NCBI RefSeq assembly: GCF_023074175.1
Contig: NZ_JADPKS010000037.1
Location: forward strand, 62,001 to 126,000
Source: Bradyrhizobium sp. 139
GTDB taxonomy: Bacteria; Pseudomonadota; Alphaproteobacteria; Rhizobiales; Xanthobacteraceae
Direction of reading: 5' to 3'
Length of the DNA: 64,000 nucleotides
Positions 34,279-42,148 of this stretch are shown one piece after another. Position numbers and translations under genes: made by a program. The notes under the pieces were generated by a model, which worked only from the letters and a program-made list of their open reading frames with translations, had not been told where the DNA came from and searched no databases. Within the stretch, counting starts at the first letter, position 1; each line of letters begins with the position of its first letter.

Positions 34279-35031
34279 CTAGGCGCCGAAACCGCCGTCG
34301 ACGTTGAGCACCGTGCCGGTGACGAAGGAGGCTTCCGGGCTCGCGAGGAAGACGACGCCGGCTGCGACTTCTTCCGGGCGGCCGAAGCGCTGCAGCGCGT
34401 GCTGCTTGCGCTGCGTCTCGGCGAACTCGCCGCCGTCCTTCGGGTTCATGTCGGTGTCGATCGAACCGGGCTGCACCACGTTCACCGTGATGCCGCGCGG
34501 GCCGAGGTCGCGTGCCGCGCCCTTGGTGTAGCCGACCACGGCCGCCTTGGTGGCGACGTAGTCGGCAAGGCCCGGAAACGAGGCGCGGTCGGCCAGCATC
34601 GAGCCGACCGTGACGATGCGGCCGCCTTCACCCATCAATTGCGATGCGGCGCGGATTGCCGCGATCACGCCATGCACGTTGATCGCATCCTGCCGCGTCA
34701 GCGCGTCCGTATCGGCGTTGGCATCGTCGATCGCGCCGCCTGCGGCGACACCGGCGTTGTTGACGAGGATGTCGAGATGGCCGAATTCCTTCGCGACATC
34801 GTTGACGAGCTGCGTCACGTCCTTGGCTGAGGCCTGGTCGGCCCTGAAGGCACGAGCCTTGACACCCCTGGCCTTCAGATCGGTGACCACCGCTTCGGCC
34901 TTTTCGGGGGAGGCGACATAGCTGATGGCGACATCCGCGCCTTCATCGGCGAGAGCGCGGGCAGAGGCCGCGCCGATGCCGCGCGAACCGCCGGTGACGA
35001 GAGCAACCTTGCCTGAGAGCTTCTTGGTCAT
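34279..35031 (-). CDS. SDR-family oxidoreductase (3-oxoacyl reductase-like)
   Basis: 250-residue classical short-chain dehydrogenase. Cofactor motif VTGGSRGIGAASARAL, then LVNNAGVAAGG, catalytic serine in VTVGSMLADRASF, YVATKAAV (YxxxK), and PGSIDTDMNP. The arrangement around residue 35 (SYVASPEKAEA) suggests NADPH. The ATG at 35031 is the start; the upstream open frame belongs to antisense of the divergent LysR gene. First gene of the leftward set SDR-pirin-wrbA, under probable control of the LysR gene opposite. Confidence 0.93.
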   Translation of the reverse strand: MTKKLSGKVALVTGGSRGIGAASARALADEGADVAISYVASPEKAEAVVTDLKARGVKARAFRADQASAKDVTQLVNDVAKEFGHLDILVNNAGVAAGGAIDDANADTDALTRQDAINVHGVIAAIRAASQLMGEGGRIVTVGSMLADRASFPGLADYVATKAAVVGYTKGAARDLGPRGITVNVVQPGSIDTDMNPKDGGEFAETQRKQHALQRFGRPEEVAAGVVFLASPEASFVTGTVLNVDGGFGA

Positions 35032-35093
35032 TGGATTTCTCCATTCCTGAACTTCTGATGGCCCTTGGATAAGTCTTCGCCTGTGGTGTAGAA

Positions 35094-35124
35094 ATAGAAA
35101 CTGTTGAAACGCATTGTTTCCTAT
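35094..35124. promoter_or_regulatory. Operator-like inverted repeat between SDR and LysR genes
   Basis: ATAGAAAC (35094-35101) and GTTTCCTAT (35116-35124) form an imperfect inverted repeat around a 14-base spacer, located in the divergent region of a LysR gene and its probable target operon. The spacing suits a LysR binding site; function is inferred. Confidence 0.5.
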
Positions 35125-35149
35125 AACGCCCCCAATTGGAATGGTTCTT

Positions 35150-36085
35150 ATGGCAAAACTTCCGGATTTCGAGGCGCTCGCGATTTTCGCAAAAGTTGTG
35201 GAATTACGGTCGTTTGCGGGAGCCGCGAGCGAGCTCGCGATGTCCAAGGCGACTGTGTCCAAGGCGGTCACGCGTTTGGAGGAGCGGCTCGGTGCCCGGC
35301 TGTTCAACCGCACCTCGCGGCGGCTCGCGCTGACCGATGCCGGGCACAAGCTCGCTGAACGCGCCACGCGTCTGCTCGTGGACGGCGAGGCGGCCGAGAA
35401 CGAGGCGCTGGCGCAATCGGTGGCGCCGCGCGGCCTGGTGCGGCTCGCGGTGCCCATGACGTTCGGGATCAAGGCGGTGGCGCCGCTGTTGCCGGAATTT
35501 TTCGAGACCTATCCGGAAGTCTCGGTTGATCTGCATCTGAGCGATGCGACCGTCGATTTGATCGGCGAGGGCTTTGACATGGCGGTGCGGATCGCGCGGC
35601 TGCCGGACTCGTCACTGATCGCACGGCGGCTCTTCACCATGCCGCGCTTTACGGTGGCCGCGCCGTCTTATCTCAAGCGCCACGGCCGGCCGACGCATCC
35701 GATGCATCTGGCCGAGCACAAATGCTTCAGCTACGCCTATCTCTCGACGCCCAATGTCTGGCACTACACCAATTCGGCAGGCGAGCAGGCGAGCGTGCGT
35801 CCGGGCGGACAGCTTCGTGTCAATAACGGCGAAGCGGTGATGCCGGCGCTGATCGCCGGTCTCGGCATCGCCGAACTGCCAGAATTCATCGTGGGCGAGG
35901 CGATTTCCTCCGGCGAGGTCGAAGTGATCCTGAAGGACTGGAAGCAGGCCGAAGGCGCCGTGCATCTCGTAACCCCGCCCGGCGGCCCGCGCCCCGCACG
36001 CGTTGAGGCGCTCGGCGATTTTCTCGTCGCGAAGTTGCCGGGCACGTGCAAGTGGCGGCCTAAGAAGGGTGTCAAAGCGGGGTAG
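35150..36085 (+). CDS. LysR-family transcriptional regulator
   Basis: About 311 residues from the ATG at 35150 (MAKLPDFEALAIFAKVVELR); an ATG at 35141 and a start at 35114 are in frame. The winged HTH contains AGAASELAMSKATVSKAVTRL and LGARLFNRTSRRLALTDAG; the effector domain follows from about residue 90. It belongs to the CrgA/DmlR-like group. Divergent from the SDR-pirin-wrbA set, which makes it their likely regulator, possibly responding to quinones or electrophiles; that is inference. Confidence 0.9.
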   Translation: MAKLPDFEALAIFAKVVELRSFAGAASELAMSKATVSKAVTRLEERLGARLFNRTSRRLALTDAGHKLAERATRLLVDGEAAENEALAQSVAPRGLVRLAVPMTFGIKAVAPLLPEFFETYPEVSVDLHLSDATVDLIGEGFDMAVRIARLPDSSLIARRLFTMPRFTVAAPSYLKRHGRPTHPMHLAEHKCFSYAYLSTPNVWHYTNSAGEQASVRPGGQLRVNNGEAVMPALIAGLGIAELPEFIVGEAISSGEVEVILKDWKQAEGAVHLVTPPGGPRPARVEALGDFLVAKLPGTCKWRPKKGVKAG

Positions 36086-36087
36086 CT

Positions 36088-36130
36088 ATCGTAGGGTGGG
36101 CAAAGGCGCTCTTGCGCCGTGCCCACCACT
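36088..36130. repeat. REP palindrome, left flank of the RAYT gene
   Basis: CGTAGGGTGGGCAAAGGCGC, a TCTT loop, then GCGCCGTGCCCACCAC. It starts three bases after the LysR stop and ends 20 bases before the transposase ATG. The same sequence occurs inverted at 36672-36716. Confidence 0.88.
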
Positions 36131-36150
36131 CTCGTCGAGAAGCATGCAAC

Positions 36151-36786
36151 ATGCCTCAATACCGTCGAGCAAGAGGCAATGCATTCTTCTTCACGGTTGT
36201 GCTGGCAGACCGGTCGAGCACGTTGCTCGTTAATCGAGCTGATCGCCTGAGACGAATTTATCATACCGTTCAGCAGCGCCGCCCGTTCGAGACCGTCGCG
36301 ATCTGCATTCTGCCCGACCATCTTCATGCCATTTGGTCGCTTCCGGAGGATGACGCCGACTTTTCGTCGCGATGGAATCTGATCAAGGGCGGTTTTTCGC
36401 GAGGTTTGGAGGCGCAAATGCGCTCGATAAGTAAATCGAGAAAACGCGAAAAAGGCATTTGGCAACGACGCTACTGGGAGCACGCCATTCGCGACGACGC
36501 GGACTTGGCGCGGCACGTTGATTACATACACTTCAACCCTGTGAAGCATGGCCTCGTCACGCGCGTGCGCGATTGGTCCCTCAGCAGCTTCCATCGCTAC
36601 GTCGACCAGGGCACTCTTCCAGTGGATTGGGGAGGGACATGCGGGATCTGGCGGGGCAGTTCGGAGAATGATGGTGGGCACGGCGCGCGAAGAGCGCGCC
36701 TTTGCCCACCCTACGAGATCTCGCTTGTCTATCCTCCGAACGGCTATCGTAGGGCGGGCAAAGCGAAGCGAGCCCACCACCTCTGA
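36151..36786 (+). CDS. REP-associated tyrosine transposase (RAYT, Y1 HUH family)
   Basis: 211-residue single-copy relative of IS200/IS605 transposases that recognises REP palindromes. The HUH metal site is DHLHAIW (histidines 57 and 59). The probable nucleophile is tyrosine 124 in ARHVDYIHFNPVKHGLV, preceded by IWQRRYWEHAIRDDADL, all characteristic of RAYTs. ATG 36151 gives MPQYRRARGNAFFFTVVL, the usual family start; the open frame before it reads through a REP. After about residue 170 the frame runs through a second REP, so the C-terminal tail is translated REP sequence. It is enclosed by inverted REPs and lacks IS-type ends. The gene appears intact. Confidence 0.93.
   Translation: MPQYRRARGNAFFFTVVLADRSSTLLVNRADRLRRIYHTVQQRRPFETVAICILPDHLHAIWSLPEDDADFSSRWNLIKGGFSRGLEAQMRSISKSRKREKGIWQRRYWEHAIRDDADLARHVDYIHFNPVKHGLVTRVRDWSLSSFHRYVDQGTLPVDWGGTCGIWRGSSENDGGHGARRARLCPPYEISLVYPPNGYRRAGKAKRAHHL
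36672..36716. repeat. REP palindrome, right flank, inverted relative to the left copy
   Basis: Reads GGTGGGCACGGCGCGCGAAG then AGCGCGCCTTTGCCCACCCTACGAG. Its reverse complement is the left REP with two to three more GC pairs in the stem. It lies inside the 3' end of the transposase frame. Confidence 0.88.
36748..36780. repeat. Third REP copy, shorter, direct orientation
   Basis: CGTAGGGCGGGCAAAGCGAA then GCGAGCCCACCAC, same orientation as the left REP but with a reduced stem. Together with the 36672 copy it makes an inverted pair (BIME-like) after the transposase domain. Confidence 0.8.
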
Positions 36787-37044
36787 CTACGACACCTTCA
36801 CGCCGTCGCTAGCAACAATGCGCAGCCTCGGCTTCAGCGTCTCTTCCAACTGCGACTTCAATTCGTGAACACGTGGGTCGGTCGAGCGTGCCGCGCACAC
36901 CGCGTATTGGTGGACGGATTGCGCCAGGGCGTGCCGCGCTTCCGGCGTTCGCGTCAATTCGGGCTTCGAAAGCCGCAGGACGATCGCGGCGAGATTCACC
37001 AGCATCTCGTCCAAGGCGATGTCGATGGTCGCAAGATTCCGCAT
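36787..37044 (-). CDS. Hypothetical protein, 85 residues
   Basis: Not recognised. Mostly helical and soluble; the start is ATG 37044 (GTG 37047 also possible) with GGGAGTGAG just upstream. Segments IDIALDEMLVNLAAIVLRLS and DPRVHELKSQLEETLKPRLR suggest an amphipathic helical bundle or coiled coil. Its stop codon directly abuts the stop of the convergent RAYT frame, so the REP element is inserted just beyond this gene. Confidence 0.6.
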   Translation of the reverse strand: MRNLATIDIALDEMLVNLAAIVLRLSKPELTRTPEARHALAQSVHQYAVCAARSTDPRVHELKSQLEETLKPRLRIVASDGVKVS

Positions 37045-37187
37045 CACTCACTCCCTGGGAGGGCAACAGTGGGTTCACGGATGCGTTCCGGGCGGGCCCG
37101 GACATGGTCAATGCTTCGTTAACGCCTTGTTCTTGCCGCGTGGCACGTTAGGCTGGCGAAACAAAGAAAACCGGGGGCGAGGGGACT

Positions 37188-38177
37188 ATGATGGATCGAC
37201 GTGATCTCTTGCGGGCCGTTGCCGCACTTCCGTTGTTGCGGGCTGCATTGCCTGAGCCGGCCTTCGCGCAAACCTATCCGATGCGCAACATCACTTTGAT
37301 CGTGCCGTTTCCGGCGGGCGGTCAGGCTGATCTAGCCGCGCGTCCCGTGGCGATGGCGCTGGAGCGGATCCTCGGCAAGCCCGTCATCGTCGACAACCGC
37401 GCCGGTGGCGGCGGCGGTTCGGTCGGCAACGCCGCGGCGGCGCGCGCCGAGCCTGACGGCTACACGCTGCTGATGACGCTGTCCTCGCTTGCGGTGCTCC
37501 CCGAAGCCGACCGTCTGTTCGACCGTCCCGTTGCCTACGAAATCTCGCAGTTCATGCCGATCGCGCGCGTGCTCGCCGATCCGACGCTGCTCGCGGTGCC
37601 GGCATCGGCGCCGTGGAAGACGGCGCAGGATTTCGTCGAGGATGCGAAGAAGCGCCCGGGCCAGATCACTTACGGCTCGTCCGGTCCTTACGGAACGCTG
37701 CATGTCGCAATGGAGATGTTCGCGAGCAGCGCCGATATCAAATTGCTGCATGTTCCGTTCCGCGGCGCGGGCCCGGCGCTGACCGCGCTGCTCAGCGGTA
37801 CCGTGCAGGCGATTGCAGCCGCACCCGGCACGCTGAAGCCGCAGGTCGACGATGGCAAGCTCCGCGTGCTCGGCAATTGCGGCGCGCAGCGCATCGCGAG
37901 CTTTCCTGACGTGCCGATCTTCCAGGAGCTCGGCTACAAGGATGTCGAGATGTACATCTGGGCCGGCCTGTTCGCGCAGAGCTCGCTGCCGGCGCCGGTC
38001 GCGAGTCGGCTGCGCGAAGCGATGGCGCAGGTGATGACGAGTCCCGACGTGCTCAAGTCGTTCGAGGCCTCGGGCAGTCTCGTCGCCTATCAGGACGCGC
38101 CGGCCTTCTCCGAGTTCGTCGCCACCGACAGCGCGCGGCTGATCGCGGCGGTGAAGAAGATCGGCAAGGTGGAGTAG
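37188..38177 (+). CDS. Bug-family (TctC-like) periplasmic solute-binding protein
   Basis: 329 residues. N-terminal signal MMDRRDLLRAVAALPLLRAA with cleavage after AFAQ near residue 28. The mature part begins YPMRNITLIVPFPAGGQADL, then GKPVIVDNRAGGGGGSVGNA and LMTLSSLAV, the ligand loops of tripartite tricarboxylate transporter binding proteins. It binds carboxylates or similar small anions in the periplasm. No TctA/TctB membrane genes are nearby, which is common for this expanded family. The ribosome site GAGGGGACT precedes ATGATG; either ATG could be used. Confidence 0.93.
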   Translation: MMDRRDLLRAVAALPLLRAALPEPAFAQTYPMRNITLIVPFPAGGQADLAARPVAMALERILGKPVIVDNRAGGGGGSVGNAAAARAEPDGYTLLMTLSSLAVLPEADRLFDRPVAYEISQFMPIARVLADPTLLAVPASAPWKTAQDFVEDAKKRPGQITYGSSGPYGTLHVAMEMFASSADIKLLHVPFRGAGPALTALLSGTVQAIAAAPGTLKPQVDDGKLRVLGNCGAQRIASFPDVPIFQELGYKDVEMYIWAGLFAQSSLPAPVASRLREAMAQVMTSPDVLKSFEASGSLVAYQDAPAFSEFVATDSARLIAAVKKIGKVE

Positions 38178-38272
38178 GTTCCAGCCACGCTTTCACATTT
38201 TGTTGTTGGTCCAGAACCGGCTCCCGCCTCATTGTTTGATGAGAATTTGAGGGAATCGAGAAGGATCGGGAC

Positions 38273-38623
38273 ATGCGAACAGAGCGGATTGCGCTGGGTG
38301 TCGCGCTTGCGATCGGTGGCACCGTCGCGCAGGGCGCCGCCTCCGCCGAAGAGTATCGCGGAACGATGGAACAGCAGATGGCGTGTACGCCTGATGTGTG
38401 GCGGCTGTGCAGCGACCATATTCCAGACGTGAGCCGCATCACGGCTTGTCTGCAGCAGAACACGCCACAGCTTTCGAGCGGCTGCCGGGCAGTGTTCCAG
38501 TCCAACAATCAGATGCAGCCGCAGCAGCAGGTTCCGCGCAATCGCGCGGCGCCCTCACCGCGTTACAACGCTGCGCCGCCGCCTCCGCCCGCGCCGCCGC
38601 GGCCTTACGATGAGGACGATTAG
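38273..38623 (+). CDS. Small secreted cysteine-rich protein
   Basis: 116 residues with a signal peptide (MRTERIALGVALAIGGTVAQ, cleavage about residue 25). The mature part has a Cys-rich-repeat-like pattern, ACTPDVWRLCSDHIPDVSRI with ACLQQNTPQLSSGC, four cysteines likely paired in the periplasm, then a Gln/Pro-rich tail. Similar short proteins are common in rhizobia; the function is unknown. Converges on ybaK. Confidence 0.78.
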   Translation: MRTERIALGVALAIGGTVAQGAASAEEYRGTMEQQMACTPDVWRLCSDHIPDVSRITACLQQNTPQLSSGCRAVFQSNNQMQPQQQVPRNRAAPSPRYNAAPPPPPAPPRPYDEDD

Positions 38624-38629
38624 CGCGCG

Positions 38630-39097
38630 TTACGATCTGACTTCGCAAACGTCGATCCATTCGGCCGCGACAAGCTCGGCCATCCGGTCGGGCGCGATGC
38701 GCACGGCGCTGTGGGTCGACCCCGCGGCGGGAACGACGATGTCGAACGCTTTCAGCGACACATCGCAGTAGATCGGCAGCGGTGATTTCAGCCCGAACGG
38801 GCAGACACCGCCGACCTCATGGCCGGTGATTCCGGCGACCTCTTCCAGTCCCAGCATCTTCGGCTTGCCGCCGAACGCCGCCTTCACCTTCTTGTTGTCC
38901 ATGCGCGAGGTGCCGGCCGCGACGATCAGGATGACGCGCTCGCCGATGCGCAATGATAGCGTCTTGGCGATCCGTCCGGGCTCGACGCCATAGGCCTCGG
39001 CGGCCAACGGCACCGTGGCCGAGCTGATCGGCGATTCAATCACGGATATGTCGGGAGCTTTCTCGGCGAAGAAGGCGCGAACGGATTCCAGGCTCAT
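38630..39097 (-). CDS. YbaK/EbsC-family aminoacyl-tRNA deacylase
   Basis: 155-residue trans-editing protein that hydrolyses mischarged tRNA such as Cys-tRNA(Pro). The conserved lysine region is RMDNKKVKAAFGGKPKMLG, followed by GHEVGGVCPFGLKSPLPIYCD and the end segment STHSAVRIAPDRMAEL. Length matches YbaK/ProX forms. Stand-alone, cytoplasmic. Which tRNA it edits cannot be told from the sequence. Confidence 0.92.
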   Translation of the reverse strand: MSLESVRAFFAEKAPDISVIESPISSATVPLAAEAYGVEPGRIAKTLSLRIGERVILIVAAGTSRMDNKKVKAAFGGKPKMLGLEEVAGITGHEVGGVCPFGLKSPLPIYCDVSLKAFDIVVPAAGSTHSAVRIAPDRMAELVAAEWIDVCEVRS

Positions 39098-39137
39098 TCA
39101 GGTGTCTCACGTGCGGGCGGCGATCCCTGGGTCATCC

Positions 39138-39869
39138 CTAGATGATCCCGGGCAGCTCGGACAGCGAACGGACGCGGTGGTCCGGCGCCAAGCCAAGCTC
39201 GTCCATCTGGGTGCGGATCGCCTTGAACATCGTCAGCGGTGCCACGAGTTCGTTCTCGACGCAAGCCAGCGCCACCGCCTCGGGCGTCACGCGCTCGATC
39301 CAGGCGACGTTCAGCCCGAACGACTTTGCGCCCGCCACGTCCCAGGGATTGGACGAGACGAACAGCACCTCGTTCGGCGCGGTGCCGAACACCTCGCCGA
39401 TCAGCTCATAGGCGTCCGGGCTCGGCTTGAAGATCTTCTTCGTATCGACGCTGATCGTGGCGTCGAGCAGGCGGTCGAGCCCGGAGTTGCGCACGAGCGC
39501 GTTCAGCATGTCCGGACTACCATTGGAGAGGATGGCGAGTTTCCTTGGCTTCAGCGCCGCAAGCGCATCGGTCGCGTCCGGATAGAGATCGAGGTGCAGA
39601 TACTTCTCGATGAGGCGTTCGAACACTTCGCCGTCATAGCTCAGCCCGAGCACCCGGAGCGTATAGGCGAGCGAGTCGCGTGTGACCGCGGCAAAGTCCT
39701 GGTAGCGCCGCATCAGCGAGCGCAACCAGGTGTATTCGAGCTGCTTGATCCGCCAGATCTGCGTGATGATCTCGCCGTAGCCCGGAAAGGCATCCTCAGT
39801 GGTCTCCGCGACGGACTGGATGTCGTAGAGCGTTCCGTAGGCATCGAAGACCACGGCTTTGAGGCTCAT
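39138..39869 (-). CDS. Haloacid dehalogenase, type II (HAD superfamily)
   Basis: 243 residues. Nucleophile aspartate in KAVVFDAYGTLYDIQSVAE (Asp 8 or so); motif II in KLAILSNGSPDMLNALV; conserved lysine in TKKIFKPSPDAYELIGE; motif IV in VLFVSSNPWDVAGAKSFG, where SSNPWD is diagnostic for L-2-haloacid dehalogenases. The enzyme would release halide from short 2-haloacids. ATG 39869 has AAGGAC upstream and begins at the fold; ten extra upstream codons are not needed. It follows ybaK's start by 40 bases on the same strand. Confidence 0.9.
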   Translation of the reverse strand: MSLKAVVFDAYGTLYDIQSVAETTEDAFPGYGEIITQIWRIKQLEYTWLRSLMRRYQDFAAVTRDSLAYTLRVLGLSYDGEVFERLIEKYLHLDLYPDATDALAALKPRKLAILSNGSPDMLNALVRNSGLDRLLDATISVDTKKIFKPSPDAYELIGEVFGTAPNEVLFVSSNPWDVAGAKSFGLNVAWIERVTPEAVALACVENELVAPLTMFKAIRTQMDELGLAPDHRVRSLSELPGII

Positions 39870-40099
39870 GGGTTGTCCTTCCGGGCCGTTTGTGGTCATA
39901 AGAACTGCGCTTGGGAGTACGCATAGTCGTCAGCTTACCAAAGCACGGCGGACTTGTACCACTGCAAGCGTGATCGGCGGCTTGTCGGTTCTTAGAGATC
40001 AACCGGAAATTCGCAGGCGAGCGCTAGATCGACGCTTTTGACCCAAAGACGACGTAGGGCAGGAACGCGCTGAAGTCGACTTCAGACCCGGAGCGCTCA

Positions 40100-41662
40100 T
40101 CACCCTTCCGGCACGCCAGCGAGGCGCCAGCCTTCACACAAGCGCTGCAGCCCGGCAAGGTAAATTGGATTGTCGCTTTGTTGAGCTGCGAGCAAGCAAC
40201 CAATGGTGAAACCTGAGTTGAGCGCAAGTCCCGTTCTCGCAGCAGTTCGCGCCTCATCGAGCGCGCCGGTCAAGGCCAAGGCAGCGGCGAGCGATATATG
40301 AGCGAGATGAAAGTTACGATTCGCCTCGGTGCTTCGTCGCAGCCAACTGACGGCTTCGACGTCTGAACCAAGCAGCAGCTTGGCCACGCCCGCAAAACAC
40401 GCCCACTGGTAGGCGAAAACGTCGCGAGGAGAGAGCCGTAAAGCTTCGAGTATATGGCCTTCGGTCTCGGTAGCGCGACCTAGGTAGGATTTGGCGAAAC
40501 CAAGGGCAGCATGAGCGTGGACCAAATTCGGAGCCAGCGCCAACGCATGTTCGAACTCACGGATGCCTTGGGCGGCCCGGTTCGTAAAGGTCTGGACCCA
40601 ACCCCGAGCCATGTGGGCTGAGGCACTGTTCGGCCTAATCGACAATACCTTGCTCACCATCGCCTCGGCCGCCGCAAGCCGCGCGGGCCCATCATCTGTC
40701 GTAAAGCTACCTCCAACTACCGTATCAACATTTGCCAGACCAATCATTGCTTCGACGTTGCCGGGATCGAACTCCAGCGAGCGCTCGAAGAAGCCCCGCG
40801 CTTGCGTCACGCATTCAAGGCTAATCCCCTTCATCAACCAGGCCCGGCCCTGGAAGCACAAGTCCATCGCATCGGGATGCAGCGTACGCTCGGCTCGTCG
40901 CGCCTCAGCCTCGATGAGCTGGGCACCTAATGTGCCGGCGAGCCTCGATACGATTTCGTCCTGCATATCGAACAGGTCGACGACAGGCTTCTCGAAGCGC
41001 TCGGCCCAAAGATGCTGGCCGCTCCTGGCATCGATCAGCTGAACATTCATCCGAAGTCGCTTGCCGCTGCGTTGCACTGAGCCTTCGAGCACGTAGCGAA
41101 CATTCAATTCGCGGCCGACTTGGCGCACATCGACAGCTCTGCCCTTGTATGAGACGGCGCTGTTCTGTGCCATTACAAATGAACCACCGATGCGCGACAG
41201 GTCCGTGGTCAGACTCTCGGTTATACCGTCCGCGAAATAGTCCTGCTCACGATCACCGTTCAGGTTCGCGAAGGGTAGCACGACGATGGACAGGCGCGGC
41301 GGCGCTTCGCCGGTTCGCTCAATTAGGCCAATCGTCTCATTTGCGGGCATCCGGTCTTCCTGCACTGCGCCAACGAAGCGGAAACCTCTGCGCGGCAATG
41401 TTTTGATCAAGTGCTGTTTCTCGCCCGTGTCGCCGATTGCGCTCCGGGCGGCGTTCAGGCGAGTCGTTAGCGCGGCATCCGAGACGATGCGACCCTTCCA
41501 AACGGCGCTGACGAGGTCGTCTTTGCTGACGACGCGCTCCCTGTTCCGGATCAGGTATTCAATCAGGTCGAATACTTGGGGTGTGACAACGACCTCTTCC
41601 CTTGCGCGCTGCAGTTCGCGCCTGTCGGTATCCAATGCGTAATCCTCAAACAGAAAACGCAA
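40100..41662 (-). CDS. CadC-like winged-helix regulator with TolB-like and TPR domains
   Basis: 520 residues from TTG 41662, which has GAGGGA upstream and gives the usual start (M)RFLFEDYALDTDRREL; an upstream in-frame start at 41731 is less likely. The OmpR-type winged helix covers about residues 1-100 (VVVTPQVFDLIEYLIRNRER, then VSDAALTTRLNAARSAIGD). The middle domain starts LSIVVLPFANLNGDREQDYF, typical of adenylate-cyclase-associated FlgO/TolB-like modules. TPR-like repeats fill the C-terminal half. No clear membrane segment, unlike CadC. Target genes are unknown; it is isolated in its strand context. Confidence 0.88.
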   Translation of the reverse strand: MRFLFEDYALDTDRRELQRAREEVVVTPQVFDLIEYLIRNRERVVSKDDLVSAVWKGRIVSDAALTTRLNAARSAIGDTGEKQHLIKTLPRRGFRFVGAVQEDRMPANETIGLIERTGEAPPRLSIVVLPFANLNGDREQDYFADGITESLTTDLSRIGGSFVMAQNSAVSYKGRAVDVRQVGRELNVRYVLEGSVQRSGKRLRMNVQLIDARSGQHLWAERFEKPVVDLFDMQDEIVSRLAGTLGAQLIEAEARRAERTLHPDAMDLCFQGRAWLMKGISLECVTQARGFFERSLEFDPGNVEAMIGLANVDTVVGGSFTTDDGPARLAAAEAMVSKVLSIRPNSASAHMARGWVQTFTNRAAQGIREFEHALALAPNLVHAHAALGFAKSYLGRATETEGHILEALRLSPRDVFAYQWACFAGVAKLLLGSDVEAVSWLRRSTEANRNFHLAHISLAAALALTGALDEARTAARTGLALNSGFTIGCLLAAQQSDNPIYLAGLQRLCEGWRLAGVPEG

Positions 41663-41799
41663 GCTGCATTCCCTCTCGCGGCCACCTCTGAAACCCAAGA
41701 ATAAGCTGTCGGTAAAGGAAATGTAAGCCAACTGTTAAGCGCGCCAGGGGATTTGCCGGCAATCTCGCTTGGCAGAAATAGACCAACCTGGACACTGCA

Positions 41800-42033
41800 A
41801 TGAGCACCATCCACGGAAACAGTGAGTTTGGACCAGCAACGGCGAGGCGGCAGCCTTGCAGTCCCCTCGAGGCATATTGGAATGCATTTCGTGAATGGCG
41901 CAAACGCGAGAGGCTGCGTGCTGCGCTGGACGATCTGAGCGACAGAGAGCTAAAGGATATCGGGATTGGACGGGGCGAGATTGATTACGTCGCTCGATCG
42001 GCGCTCTCAATGGACCCGCGTTTCACACCATAG
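41800..42033 (+). CDS. DUF1127 small protein
   Basis: 77 residues with a C-terminal DUF1127 (YjiS-like) motif, LRAALDDLSDRELKDIGIGR, preceded by the basic helix AFREWRKRERL. Small Arg-rich proteins of this family in alphaproteobacteria bind RNA or affect phosphate and stress physiology in the cases studied. The N-terminal 24 residues are poorly conserved-looking, so the start could be internal. It is divergent from the winged-helix/TPR gene. Confidence 0.85.
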   Translation: MSTIHGNSEFGPATARRQPCSPLEAYWNAFREWRKRERLRAALDDLSDRELKDIGIGRGEIDYVARSALSMDPRFTP

Positions 42034-42148
42034 TTGCTGCTCCATTTTGGGCGGACGGGGCGATCACGTCTAGCGACCAACATCTGAGCGTGAGGGCTTC
42101 GATCGCTGGGATCGAAACCCTCAATGCACTACGGCGATGAGTACGCGC

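Noticed and set aside
36151..36786. Ordinary IS200/IS605 insertion sequence
   Set aside because: No IS ends, no TnpB and no target duplication; REP flanks and motif details fit a RAYT.
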